From: Cryptolaemus montrouzieri | Taxonomy: Eukaryota; Arthropoda; Insecta; Coleoptera; Coccinellidae | Direction of reading: 5' to 3' | NCBI GenBank assembly: GCA_013387265.2 | Contig: JABFTP020000062.1 | Location: forward strand, 52,168,345-52,232,344 | DNA: 64,000 nucleotides | Shown: piece by piece, positions 11,331 through 22,825 of the stretch | Layout: each line of letters starts with the position of its first letter | How positions within the stretch are numbered: the first letter of the stretch is position 1 | Notes under the pieces: model-generated | Told to the model about the DNA's origin: nothing | Seen by the model: only the letters and a program-made list of their open reading frames with translations | Database searches by the model: none | Position numbers and translations under genes: made by a program

Positions 11331-12096
11331 CCCAATAGAGTTAATTATCCTTTTTTATGCATATTAAAGATCAATTTGATGATAATTAATATTGTCATTT
11401 CAAAGCTAGGTTGATACTTTTATGTCATATCAAATATTCTCAATTTCCATGGAGTTCAACAATGTTAATACTGCAGAATGACTAAGTGCGTTGATTTACC
11501 ACGCTATTTGAATAGAATTACGGATAACTTGTTTCTGTATTTTATAGAAGTCAATAAAATAAAAGTTTCACGAATCTAATTTCACCTTTCATTCGTGCTT
11601 GCAGAAATTCATTCCGGATAAACCATCCAAATAACGAAGACCTTATTCAAAGTCACGTATTGCCTTACGATCTCCGCTGGAAACGGCCGATAAGAATAAT
11701 GCGCGTGTTAGTTTTGAGCGGGAGGTTCAATAGACGTTATTAAGTGTATATAATGCAATGAAAGCATTTCCGTACTTGCCTAACGGCATGATATATGAGG
11801 CACTTATTAAGCTCTGATTGTCATGGTTTACATCAATAGATCATCTTCTTCCTAAACGCGGCTATTGCCTCGGAGTAACGACTTCGACTTCCGCTTTTGC
11901 CTGGCACATTTCACTACTTTTCAACGAAAAATTCATAATCTTGAGGGATTCCAGGAAGGAAATGGACACCCAAATGTTTATATAGGAAGAATTATGTTGA
12001 GTATGAAGTATATACCGGATGTTTCTCCATATCTTTCATTATCAACTTAAGAATAAAACGTCAGATACAAGAATTATTCAAAAATATTCTCACATA

Positions 12097-14015
12097 CAGT
12101 GTAGTCCGTTTAGTACGACGTATAAAACAACCAACCGTTTTTAGCGACGTAATTTTAGACATATGTTTGGTCACTATCAGCCGCTATCGAAAATATATCC
12201 GTTTTATACGACCCCGCTTACAACGACCGACCGCTTTTAACGACGAAATTACACAAAAAAATGTCCGGTTACAACGACGACAAGCGTTGACGTGTTAACA
12301 AATAAACAAATCGTAGGTGAGAAACTATCGGACGCGACTGTTTATTTCACATCAGTACATAATTTGCGAGTGATGAGTGACCTTAATGCGTATAAAAATG
12401 GCTTCTATAAAACGAAAAAGTTCCTCCATTGAAGATAAAAGTATTATAATACAACGTTTAGAAGCCTCCGAGTCGAATGTAACAAACAAAGGAGTTCGGT
12501 GTAAGTCATTCGACAATATCCACAATTAAGAAAAACAAACACAAGATAGAACCTTTGTTTAATGCGAACGTTTTAAAACCTAAACGAAAAAGCAAATTTT
12601 TTTGCTGAAGAGTTAAACATTCTCAATTTTTATTGTTCGGCCAGTTGGATTAATCGTTTCAAGAATAGACACAATATTGTCGCCGGAAAAATTGATGGAG
12701 AGTCTTTGTCGGTTGAACAGAGCGATGTGAGTGCAAAGCAGTTTGGCCTAATTTGCGCGCAAAATTTTGTGATGAGACATTAAAATTTAGAGACGAGAAA
12801 TGCTCGGGAGGAAAACTTTCGAAAGAAAAAATAACGGTGATGGTTGCTGCTAACATGAGTGGAATGATGAAAAAGAAGTTGTTAATTATCGGAAAGTCCA
12901 AGTACCCAAGATGTTTTGAAAATGTGCGATCTCTACCGGTAGATTATGCAATCGCAAGACCTGGATGACAATCTGATATTTTAATTAAATGTGTACGCAA
13001 TTGGGACCGTGAACTGAATACAGCGAAGAAAAAGATTCTGCTTCTGGTTGACAATTGTGCATCTCATCCCCCAATCTGAGACTTGAAAAGCATAACTCTC
13101 ATTTCCTGCCGCCTAATACAACATCTGTATTACAACCTATGGACCAGGGAATAATTTGAGCGTTTCAAATTTTCGTAAAAACCTGATTTTAAAACTTGTC
13201 GTCAGTCTTGATGCAAAGGAAGACACCAGCAGTACCAAACATCCGAAGATCACAATACTGGATGCCACTTTAATGATTTACGACGTTTAAGTCAACAACG
13301 ATATTCAACTGTTATAAACATGCTGGATTTGTCCGAGACGGTCCTGGTATTGCAGACAGTACTGTGTTCCTGCCGACAACAATGATGATGATGATGTGCC
13401 GCTCTCTGTCTAGGCAAGAGCTCTCAAGGAAGGACTGCCCATAGAAAATGACAAACTTGAACAATATTCTTCTGTTGATGATGATATCGCAAAGTGTGAG
13501 GAGCTAACTGTCGAAAATATTCTACAAAATGTTATCGTCAACAGCGAAGATAGCGACGATAATGATGTCGACGACGGCCCAGAAGAAAATTGTCCTACTC
13601 CGAGTGTATCTGAAGCTCTAAAAGCTACAGAAGTATTGAATCTATTTGTGCATTCTAATTTTGATGATGACACCATAAAAAGTATTATGTCTCGTTTGCC
13701 TAATGCAGTCCGTACTTCTAACTATAGAAATAAAAACCAAAAACAATAAAAATTACAGACTTTTTGCATTAGATATTCGTTGTTAGTTATATAGACAGAG
13801 ACATTATGTACGCGCACATCATTCAATAATTATTTCGATTTAAATGTAAAATCGTTTTTATGTTTGAAAATGGAGAATGTTTGATATGTATGTACGTAAT
13901 ATATGTAATTACTCAAAATGAATAAAAATAAAAAAACTGTTCTTTTGTACGACTTCCGGTTAGTACGACGTAATATCACCGGTCCCTTGGCCGTCGTTAT
14001 AACCGGATTCTACTG
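12097..14015 (+). mobile_element. Tigger/pogo DNA transposon, full-length decayed copy
   Basis: Terminal inverted repeats CAGTGTAGTCCG (left) and CAGTAGAATCCGG (right, reversed) are flanked by TA on both sides (12095-12096 and 14016-14017). The GTACGAC/ACGACG-type subterminal motifs also match the copy at 16-1396. Length is 1919 bp, normal for Tigger-type elements. The transposase runs along the plus strand and is broken by several frameshifts. Confidence 0.9.
12398..13749 (+). pseudogene. Tigger/pogo transposase, frameshifted
   Basis: The start is MASIKRKSSSIEDK at 12398, a CENP-B/pogo DNA-binding domain broken by a frameshift near 12480. RHNIVAGKIDGES, from the second DNA-binding half, follows. 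The DDE domain shows GGKLSKEKITVMVAANMSG (12753-12968), then LLLVDNCASHP with the second catalytic aspartate, and degraded matches to the usual PPNTTSxLQPMDQG. The region with the first aspartate is out of frame. The last 110 codons (to TAA near 13749) are an acidic tail ending FVHSNFDDDTIKSIMSRLPN, typical of this family. At least three frame changes make it inactive. Confidence 0.85.
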
Positions 14016-14017
14016 TA

Positions 14018-14530
14018 TGTGTTTTCCAATTCATAGACGCATTACCTATATTTGTTATTTCAAATTAAACATCCTGTATGTTCTTCAATTCTTAGATGGC
14101 TTGCTTAAGTTTTGGTACACTTTATATACATGACCCTCAAACATTTTACTTCAGAGAATTTCAATTGATTCAAGAAAAACTCCAAAAGAAGAGTTCTAAT
14201 TATTGTATATTGCCTGTAAACCATAAAGATTATTTCTATTTTATTATTAATAACTGAACAACTGAAATTCGGGTTGATAATTGGGACTTATTCGTTGATA
14301 AAAACATGAAGCCCTGTATGTGTCAATCTTTCAAGATAAATAACTTTGTTTTTTCAAATGTCACGCCCTGTATTAGGTTTGACTGTTCAATGAGTAATTG
14401 GATTTCCTTTTCATTGATATGTTTGCCTATATGGATATCTCTGCTTATCAGTAAATTTTTGGTAGAAATCGTAATGAATCAAAAGGATATCCCACATAAT
14501 GTTAACTTAAACTCTGTTAACGAATTGAAG
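14018..14530. other. no gene recognised; scattered CCTGTA-type ends
   Basis: There is no coding motif. Several ACATCCTGTATG, GCCCTGTATGTG and CGCCCTGTATT strings resemble ends of TA-inserting MITEs, but no matched pair could be defined. Confidence 0.4.
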
Positions 14531-14935
14531 ACTTTTATTTAGGGAACAATATTCAGCCTTTCGTAGAATATTAAAAAATCGATCCACCCTTTATAATCAT
14601 CGTCAACTAGAGCCACAGAGTAGTGGTACAGTCCGGTCAGATGTAATGAATAGGAGCAGCTTCGGTCTTGTTTCACAAACTCATTCACAACACTAGGCCA
14701 GACTGTCACCTACTCATCTCAATCCGTTGGGACGCATTAAGATATGTATATGTATTGGCGTCATCCAACGAACTGACACAGAGGCTACTTACCAGCGCTA
14801 CCAGGAAACCATGAAAATACTAGATCAAGAAGAAAACTTCAAGAAGCCATACTAGTTTGACTATCCACTGCAACGCTATACACTGTGTCTGCAAGATGCG
14901 ATCTGCCGAAAAGTTAACGATCCTTATACTTGATT
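14531..14935 (+). repeat. dispersed inverted-end repeat, truncated copy (full copy at 19293-19743)
   Basis: It begins ACTTTTATTTAGGGAACAAT and runs colinear with the copy at 19293 through AATCATCGTCAAC, AGGCCAGACTGTCACCT and CACTGTGTCTGCAAGAT. The right inverted end is missing. No coding capacity is seen. Confidence 0.7.
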
Positions 14936-15255
14936 GGTTGTCAACAAGTCGCACATCATATCTCAACATGCAGATGTATCACTAAACATGTCCGAACAAA
15001 TTGCAGCATTAGGCTTCGTTAAAGAGCCTAAAAGAGAGTATTTCAAAAATATTGACGGCAGATCAAAAAACATCAGATGGAGCTCTAACAGCGAAAGCAG
15101 AAGTATTGCAGGGCAATGTTCACCCTCATATCCACAGGCTGACGGAGTATATCCAGTCACTTTGCAGAGGACGACACATATATAGTACCATGTGTGTGAG
15201 TGAGAGCTGGCTTTAGATCAAGTGACTTCGACATTAATAACCATTTGCCGATTGT
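14936..15255. other. no gene recognised
   Basis: An 83-codon open frame (14934-15185, plus strand) has no recognisable family signature and sits between a repeat and a mariner fragment, so it is not called as a gene. Confidence 0.4.
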
Positions 15256-15261
15256 ATGTGG

Positions 15262-15520
15262 ATTTCAAACGTGGTCGTATGACCACCGAAGACGCAGAAT
15301 ACTCAGGAAGGTGAAAAGAGGTGCTACCTGTACACGCCAGAGTCGAAAAGAGCATTTGCTAAGTGGGAAAGTATGGATTATTGTTCATCGACTATCTAAA
15401 GATAACACGCGATCAACAGTGACTATTACTTAGCCTTATTTGACTGATTGATTCTAGAGATTGGGCGCATCGTTGAGAAAAAATGTCCACAAGGTCTCAT
15501 TTCGCCTCTACTATGATCAA
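15262..15520 (+). pseudogene. mariner transposase, internally deleted
   Basis: DFKRGRMTTEDAEYSGR matches the linker between the two helix-turn-helix parts of mariner transposases. After a deletion the sequence resumes with KYGLLFIDYLK, matching the GI(L/I)FIDYL-x-K motif before the second catalytic aspartate, and EIGRIVEKKCPQ. Stops occur within both blocks. The catalytic aspartates are not present. Confidence 0.6.
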
Positions 15521-18360
15521 GAGTTGTTGATGTATTTTTGAATCACTAAACAACGCACAATGTTAATTAGGGATGCATGATGGGATTATATCGCTCTTAT
15601 ATGCTCAGATGTTACATATATGTACCTCGCTTATGCAACAGCCACATGCTATTGCATATGGAATGTGTGTTGCATACTTATAGCAAATAGAGAGTATCAA
15701 TACTCCATCGTAATTCATGATAACCTGGTCAGGATATTGGAGCAATCTTATTGAATTATTGTACTGTAATAGTTTCTTTATAAGTGTGCAAAGTTTCAGT
15801 TTGATTTGAACTCGATGAAATTAGGATTTGAATATGCTGTTACAAACAGCAAACAAGCAAAAGTACAAGTGAATGTAATAAAAGTGTGTCTATAAGATAT
15901 TGAGGAGCGACATAATGGTGTCATTAAATTCTATTATTATGTCAATTTTGTTTTTAGTTTACTTCATTCTCATTTCGATATTATGAGATTTTGGTTTCTT
16001 CAAAATTACATCCTTGCCTCAAAGCATCGTGATGAATAAAGGACGCCTCTCTGAGGTTGTTGAAAAGTCAAAAATATTTTATCTTCATCATACCGAAAAA
16101 TTTCAAACCATCCTCGTAGATTGTTGGCGTATATTTTTTTTCGCTCCAATATACACCCCATTTAGTGAAATCTATAGAAGTTACAAAACATTTTCGAATA
16201 TATTATCATTCATAGAGCATTGTGTATAATATCAAGTCGAACTCTTGACGCGATTCAATTTTAAAATAAATATACGATCATCCGATTGTTGCGACATATT
16301 CCGGTATGTTTTTGATTATGAATAATTCTATCAAAATATTATTTTTCCTCTGCTACCTCATTATCTTGGTAATTAAATTTTTGCCTTGAAGGCAGCCTAC
16401 GAAGGAATATAATCAATTTAAATCGCGCAAAATTGCAAAAACATACAAATCAATACACAAGATATTTTCGAAATCTTAATAAAGGTTATCAAGAACTACT
16501 ATACAAGTTCAGATCGGTGTTAATATGAGTTATCGTTCATATTTTTAGGATCACTTAAAACATTATAGTTATTAACAAATTAAAATGAGAAAAGAATTTG
16601 GTTTCTCGCAAAAGGTCAGGAACAATTATTAATATAGAACATTTCAAAGAAGTTCATTAAAAGGACAAAATTTCGGATAAGAAATTCTTAACTTCCTAAC
16701 TATGTTGTTAATGATTATAACTTTAATTCAACTTTTGAAATATTGAAAAAGCGGTAAGTAAACTGCCTAGAATATATTTTATAGTATTAAAAATTAATTC
16801 AAGATTCTGAATGAATTAGTGTCGTTAGAACACTTGAAAAGAAACAAGATAAAAAGCATTAAAATAGTTGATGACGTAAAGCTTCAACTTCATATGTCAG
16901 AAGAGATTCAGAAAATGAAACAATTTTAGGTCAATTATTATTTCAAACATCTTTTGTGGTGTTCAATGGGGAAAACATTTCGTTACCGTAAAAATGGGAC
17001 AATTTCGACACGTTCCCAACTGATTAGCTACAGGATTTTTGCTACGAGTTGCAAAATCACTTGAAGAATATAACTTCATATCAATTGGAGTATTGGGTTT
17101 GAATTCACTCATTGGAAAGAAATGAAGATTTTTCGAGGTGCCTATCTTTATTTTGATAATTTTGTCGACGTAGTCTCTAAGGTTAGCTTAACAATAAGTG
17201 TCGAAGAAAGTGCAGCCTTACTTCGACACCTAATGATGACATGAAGTTAGAAAAACATAGGTGAACTTTTAATGAAACATTGATATGCGGCAACAATATT
17301 TCACTGAACCATTTTTTGAAGCGGTTCATTTCGAACTACTTTCACTTTTTACTCCATTCAGTTTTGATATAGATTTATGCTCTTGTACACTACCAAAGAT
17401 GGAAGTCATTTTCAGTAGTTAATTGATATACATAGTTTAATTTCTTATTATCATCGGAAGTAATATTCATCTGCTGTTCCACAAACCTTTGTACTTATAC
17501 AGGTTCTGGAACGAGCTTGGATCCTCTCAACTCTTTCTACTTCCTCTTAGGACTAAAACCTTCTTAGAGTTTGGGTCATCTGTTATACTCATTTTGTCAT
17601 GGTTAGATTTCACGGACTAGAATTCAGTAGACCAGACTCAATATTGTTCAAAAACTCCCTAATTTGAGCTTCATAAACAAGCACGTTGTTTTTTATAATA
17701 GCTGTAAAGTCGTGAAATTGTTATTACCAGTAACTTTTTCATGAAATCCTAATCTGGTCTGTTGTATCACCAATCAAGCTCTTCTGTTCTATTGTCAATA
17801 CATTTTGATAACCAATTTTATTAGGGATGATTGTGATGAATTTCAAGGAGAGCCCTTCTTGGAATTCTATACATTATACAAGGAAGTCTATGTTATCAAC
17901 CTGATTTAATGCACCTACTGCGTCATTGAGAACGGCATCACTATTGTCCCTTTAATTTCTAACCCCCCCTTTTTTTGTACGATCTAACCCTCTTTCACAA
18001 CGTGTTTCTAACTGCATTTACACGTGTCGAACGTTACGACATAACTGTCGAAACAACGGTTAGATGTCAAATCACATATTTTACGATTTCTCACGAGTGC
18101 TGAAGATGCCCCGAAATATGTTGAAAAAACTCGCAATGTCAAAGTATCCCCAGTTTTCGAATCCTATTCTTTCCGGAAGTTAATACTTTTTTGTTCTTTG
18201 TAAAGTCTGTTCTACTAATGTAAAATTATTACTAGTTTCTAAAGTCGTGTTTACCATGAAACATGGATCTCGAGCAACACACAAAGTTCTAATTCAAGTT
18301 GGAAAAAGTGCCAAATAATCTCATGAAATATTGAAATCATACATACATATGAAGACAATG
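15521..18360. other. long AT-rich stretch, no gene supported
   Basis: No exon, transposase or RT motif could be supported. A GTGCTGAAGATG...CCGAAAT string at about 18108 resembles the tail motif of the Penelope-like elements elsewhere in the window but has no coding sequence beside it. Confidence 0.45.
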
Positions 18361-18364
18361 TGAT

Positions 18365-18570
18365 AAATTTATACTTCGCGTAGAAAGGGCGATACAAAAG
18401 TGAAAATGAGTCATTTAAGGACGAGGAACATCCGGGATGTCCTTCAACCTCGAGAACTGATGATAATGTACACACAAGTTATCAAACAAGTTCGTTCAAC
18501 TGGGCGAATGACTAGTTCAGAGCTTACTGAAGAACTTGACATCTCGTACCACGGTTGGCACGATTTCGAT
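18365..18570 (+). pseudogene. mariner transposase, N-terminal helix-turn-helix fragment
   Basis: The reading DEEHPGCPSTSRTDDNV, followed in the next frame by STGRMTSSELTEELDISY, matches the GRPxTSRTDENV...RLTxxELAEELxIS region of mariner transposases, the second DNA-binding helix-turn-helix. One frameshift lies between the blocks. Nothing of the catalytic domain remains. Confidence 0.6.
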
Positions 18571-18599
18571 AGGTGGTTAAAATCGTCCAGGCCAAAATG

Positions 18600-19290
18600 A
18601 GTTTCGGCCACTTGATATTTAAAACTCCACATGAAATGAAACTTACACAAACAAAAATAAAATATATTTTTAACATGGTTGAAAAAAGAAAACGAAAAGC
18701 AAACATTAAAATGGAAAAAATACAACATTAACATAAAAAATATTGTTCGGTCTGATTTCTCTGCATCGTTACTGTCAGTTTGAGTTGAACACAAACGTCA
18801 TTTTTTTCTGTTTTCTGTTAATAGAACACTCTGTACACCCAACCTTCGTACACCTTTCCCAGCTCAATTTATTTGTTATTTTGAGTTGCACGAAGCTGAA
18901 GTTCGAAAATTTTCTCTGAATTCCTGAAGACGACTCATCAGCTTTATGCAGGCACAATAGAGTCTATAAAGGAATGTTCTGCTGCTTTTTTTCAAACCTT
19001 TCCACCATAGTACACGGTGTCGGTCGAACATTTGCTTCTTGAAGAAGAAGGGGGGCTCTTTGCAAGTGGAATATCATAATCAGTAGAGGAAAATCGACGC
19101 CGACTGCGGCCCATATCCTAGCAGTTCAATATAGTTGTGTTTTAAAAAATTGTCCGTTTGTTTTGGATGGAATGGTTCCTTTCCAGTCGTAGATTCCACG
19201 TTGGGAATTCCTAACCGAAACAGTACTTTAAAATAGATCAATTCGAAGTTTTCAGTCCCCTTTCATTTTTTAATGAAATTATTCACTGAA
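18600..19290. other. no gene recognised
   Basis: Short frames on the minus strand only, without family signatures. Confidence 0.4.
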
Positions 19291-19292
19291 GA

Positions 19293-19743
19293 TTTTTATT
19301 CAGGGAACAATATTCAACTTTCCGTAGAATGTTAAATATCCCTCTCTGAAGGAGCTGTTTATTAGAACCACCCTTTATATTATAATCATCGTCAACCAGG
19401 CCACACAGTAGCGGTAGAGTCTGGTTGGATGTCATGAATACATCATGTGTATTGCACACCTATTCACACAACCAGGCCAAACTATCACCTAGCGCATCGA
19501 GTACATGTATATGTATACATTTACAACTGGCGCCCTCCAACTAAATGATAGGGTCTACTACCAGCGCCATGAGAAAATAATGAAAACAAAGGGTAAATCA
19601 AACAGAAAACTCTCACTATTTCAACCATTCACCGCAACGCAACACACTGTGTCTGCAAGATATGATCTTTCGAAAAGCTAAAGCTCCAAGTTTGTCTGTT
19701 AACTACGGAAAGTTTGATATTGTTCGTCCCTGAATAAAAGTTT
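19293..19743 (+). mobile_element. inverted-end dispersed repeat (unclassified), fuller copy
   Basis: The left end TTTTATTCAGGGAACAAT...AACTTTCCGTAG is mirrored at 19703-19743 (CTACGGAAAGTTTGAT...TCCCTGAATAAAA). It encloses about 450 bp without coding capacity. A truncated copy lies at 14531. Inside, TTACAACTGGCGCCCTCCAAC at about 19520 resembles an LTR end plus primer-binding site, so a decayed LTR-related element is an alternative to a MITE. Confidence 0.6.
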
Positions 19744-19744
19744 T

Positions 19745-20930
19745 CAACGCTTTTGCATATAAAGCGATACATTTCGCATGTATAAATTCAAACAATAAGG
19801 TCCGTGAAGTTAGCACAGAAAAATAAAATTCAAATGTGCACAAAATTCTGGGCTAACTCCACACAGCCTGGAATCTTTTGAAAAATTGATTGAAATATTA
19901 TTAAATCGTTTATCCAACGTAACTACAAGATTATCCAAGATTTTCTCGTGATTCTACTAAAATGAAAATGAAAACAATATTTTATACCGAAAACAATATT
20001 TTCGGATAATTTTGAGTACCTACCCTTTAATGTATATAGGTAGAAGATATTTCCTTCAATTTCCCTCATTAAATTCGGATTGAAGCTATTTCTCTAATGT
20101 ATATAGGTAGAAGATATTTCCTTCAATTTCGCAACGTCATTAAATTCGTTTGACTAAGCGAAAAAAATATAATTCCGTGCTAACTTCACCTTTATTGAAA
20201 ACTGGTTTTCAGATGTGCTAAAAAGAAACTATTGGATGGATAAACGATTTTTGAAGGTGGTGAAACGATTCTAGAAGAAATGTACATTTTTCCACTCCGG
20301 AAAACCACTTTTCATAAAACGTCGAGTTAGCTCTGCACCAAGTATGTATAGAAAGAAATATGGCGCGTGGTAAAACGAATTTAGTGAGTGGATAAACGAT
20401 CTTTATATGGGGTGGTAAAAATTTACAAGATGCGATTGGCGATTGCAGAATTTCGCAACGTAATTGGCAAATTTCGATTATTCCAAAAAAAAATTCAAAA
20501 GAGATGAAAGCTTTTCCAATATTTATTCATTCGGTAAGACTAACCGTTAAATAATCAAATGATGAATTTTGAATCGAAATATTTATAATAAATACATGAA
20601 TATCCACAAAACAACAAGGTCAAGGCCTTCGATAATATTCAATTAAAAATGATTGGAAGTATAATGAAGAAAGGATAACACTGAAATCTTCAATTAAAAT
20701 TGTATAAATGGATTTTACGATTTTGTAAATTGCACTTGAGTTCGATTATGATTGTAACATATTATCATTGAATAGATAAGAGATGATGTCCGTAAGAAGT
20801 TTGTATATAAACTATAATTCTACCTATTATCGTTATCATATCGTTTTTATCATGACTATCGACCTAATTGTTACATAGCCACATTCTTCGAGAAATATGT
20901 ATTTATACAGATAACTATTCTTTCTTCTAC
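19745..20930. other. non-coding stretch with inverted and repeated motifs
   Basis: GTGAAGTTAGCAC (about 19806) is mirrored by GTGCTAACTTCAC (about 20177), and TCGTTTATCCA (about 19906) is mirrored by TGGATAAACGA (about 20239 and 20384). There is no coding sequence. It may be a foldback-type non-autonomous element, but the boundaries are unclear. Confidence 0.35.
20028..20150. repeat. direct duplication, about 67 bp period
   Basis: TAATGTATATAGGTAGAAGA and the following ATTTCCTTCAATTTC, up to ATTAAATTCG, occur twice, starting at about 20029 and 20095. Confidence 0.9.
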
Positions 20931-21029
20931 ATTTGAATTGTGGAGGCCGTTACTTGATGTAGATCCATGATATAAATGAGATAAAAAACACAAGGTTTAA
21001 CTTTAATCTACACTTTATTTGAAAAAATT

Positions 21030-21067
21030 CGACGACGTTTCGCTGACACAGCAGCTTTATCAAGAAT
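21030..21067 (-). ncRNA. hammerhead-like motif in the PLE inverted arm (left)
   Basis: This is the mirror copy of the motif at 22686. Stem GCTG/CAGC, GAAA and CGTC are kept, while the loop differs (CTGTGT instead of CTGT). Confidence 0.35.
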
Positions 21068-21485
21068 GACAAACAGAAGGAAGATTATGGTATTAAAAAC
21101 AAATCGTAGAACAAGTTGGATGAATAACAGGAAAATCCACACCGAGCCATTGTACAGTTAGTATGAAAGGTAATAAAAACTAATTAAACAAGTTAAGTAG
21201 GGATGAATAATTCACATCTACCTGCTCATTCAAAAGCTTGTCCGAATGTTTGTATCTATTTGTTTCTAATGCTTCTAGGAGATCTAATTTTAAACTTTTG
21301 ATTTTATATGTACTATGTCAAAGTTTCTATAGAATGAATGGTTTTCTTTTATTAAGTGGTTTGAATAATTTGAATCAGATTTATTTTTATCGAAGCTACG
21401 TTTATGTTCAGATGTTCTTATGCCAAAACTCCTATAGGTCCTACCGATATAAATTTACATTTACATAATTAAATCAGAAATATTG

Positions 21486-22571
21486 AATCTGTTGGACGTT
21501 TGCATTGTACAAAATTATTTTCTTTGAACAACATCTATTACAGTAGTGAAAATGGTTTGATCATGGAAAATCCTTGAGTCCACTTTTAGCAGAGATTTTT
21601 ATGAATAATATTGAACAGAAAATTCATACACATCCACTCATTTCCAAATTTTTTTATTGGTATAGATATGTTGACGACATCTTAGTATGTTTCATTGGAA
21701 CTACTCGTCAATTAGACTTAATTCTAAATTTCATTAATTCCATCCATTTGAACATTAAATTCACGATAGAAATTGAACAGAACGATTCCATTAATTTTTG
21801 GACTTGAAAATCACTAAACGAAATAATAATCATGTTTTTTCGGTCTTTCGTAAACCAACACATAATGATACAATTATACATAACTACTCATTACATCCAA
21901 TTCAACACAAAGTTGCAGCTTTAAACAGCATGGTACACCGGTTACTCAATTTACCTTTATCAGTAGAAGATTATAATAGAGTTAAACATCATCAAACAGA
22001 TAGCCATTAATAATTCATATAATCCGGATATGATAGATCTAATCATTCGTAAAAACTGTATCAGAAAGCAATAAATGCAGTATATCCTATTCATAAAGAC
22101 TATAAAATATTCAACAGTTTAACATTCTGCGGTTCTGCAAGTACAAATATTAAATCCTTTCTCGTCAAACAAAATCTTAATATAACTTTCAAAACTTCTA
22201 ATAACTTAGGTAAGCATATTAAAAATAATAAATCTCGTGTTGAAAAATCAAGTAAATCAGGAATCTATAAACTCAATCGAGGTTCTTGTGATAAAATTTA
22301 TATCGGTAGGACCTATAGGAGTTTTGGCATAAGAACATCTGAACATAAACGTAGCTTCGATAAAAATAAATCTGATTCAAATTATTCGAACCACTTAATA
22401 AAAGAAAACCATTCATTCAATAGAAACTTTGACATATTACATATAAAATCAAAAAGTTTAAAATTAGATCTCCTAGAAGCATTAGAAATAAATAGATACA
22501 AACATTCGGACAAGCTTTTGAATGAGCAGGTAGATGTGAATTATTCACCCCTACTTAACTTGTTTAATTAG
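21486..22571 (+). pseudogene. Penelope-like reverse transcriptase with GIY-YIG endonuclease
   Basis: Order on the plus strand: ENGLIM (decayed GLPMGSPLS), LSPLLAEIFMNNIEQKIH, YRYVDDILVCF with the catalytic DD, and HLNIKFTIEIEQNDSINF. A frameshift at about 21800 follows, and then HVFSVFRKPTHNDTIIHNYS and HPIQHKVAALNSMVHRLL. Another shift near 22000 leads to an open frame from about 22068 to TAG at 22571 holding the GIY-YIG nuclease: SGIYKLN, KIYIGRTYRSFGIRTSEHKR, SNHLIKENHSF and LLEALEINRYKH. The nuclease cuts the target for priming, and the RT copies element RNA. Two or more shifts and the lost RT fingers make it inactive. Confidence 0.88.
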
Positions 22572-22685
22572 TTTTTATTACCTTTCATCCTAACTGTACA
22601 ATGGCTCGGTGTGGATTTTCCTGTTTTTCGTCCAACTTGTTCCACGATTTGTTTATAATACCATACTCTTCATTCTGTTTGTCAT

Positions 22686-22720
22686 TCTTGATAAAGCTGC
22701 TGTCAGCGAAACGTCGTTGA
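22686..22720 (+). ncRNA. hammerhead-like ribozyme motif in the PLE tail (right arm)
   Basis: CTTGATAAAGCTG-CTGT-CAGCGAAACGTC has the layout of a minimal hammerhead: a CUGAUGA-like strand, a 4 bp stem II (GCTG/CAGC), then GAAA and a GTC cleavage triplet. Hammerheads are known in Penelope-like element terminal repeats. The core strand departs from consensus, so activity is doubtful. Confidence 0.38.
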
Positions 22721-22825
22721 ATTTTTTCAAATAAAGTGTAGATTAAAGTTACACCTTGTGTTTTTTATCTCATTTATTCTTTCTTCTACTTTTTTCTAAC
22801 ATTAACGGCCTTCGTCCACAATTCT

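Larger units (their letters stand above)
20936..22825 (+). mobile_element. Penelope-like element with inverted 5' arm
   Basis: A plus-strand RT/GIY-YIG gene is flanked by inverted arms. 20973-21456 is a nearly identical reverse copy of 22294-22778, which covers the end of the GIY-YIG coding region plus the 3' tail. Similarity continues more weakly to about 20936 and 22825 (GAATTGTGGA...GGCCGTTA). Such inverted partial copies at the 5' side are a known feature of Penelope insertions. The RT N terminus is missing, so this copy is 5' truncated. Confidence 0.88.

Noticed and set aside
13410..13676. Minus-strand Ser-rich open frame
   Set aside because: Shadow of the acidic C-terminal tail of the plus-strand Tigger transposase.
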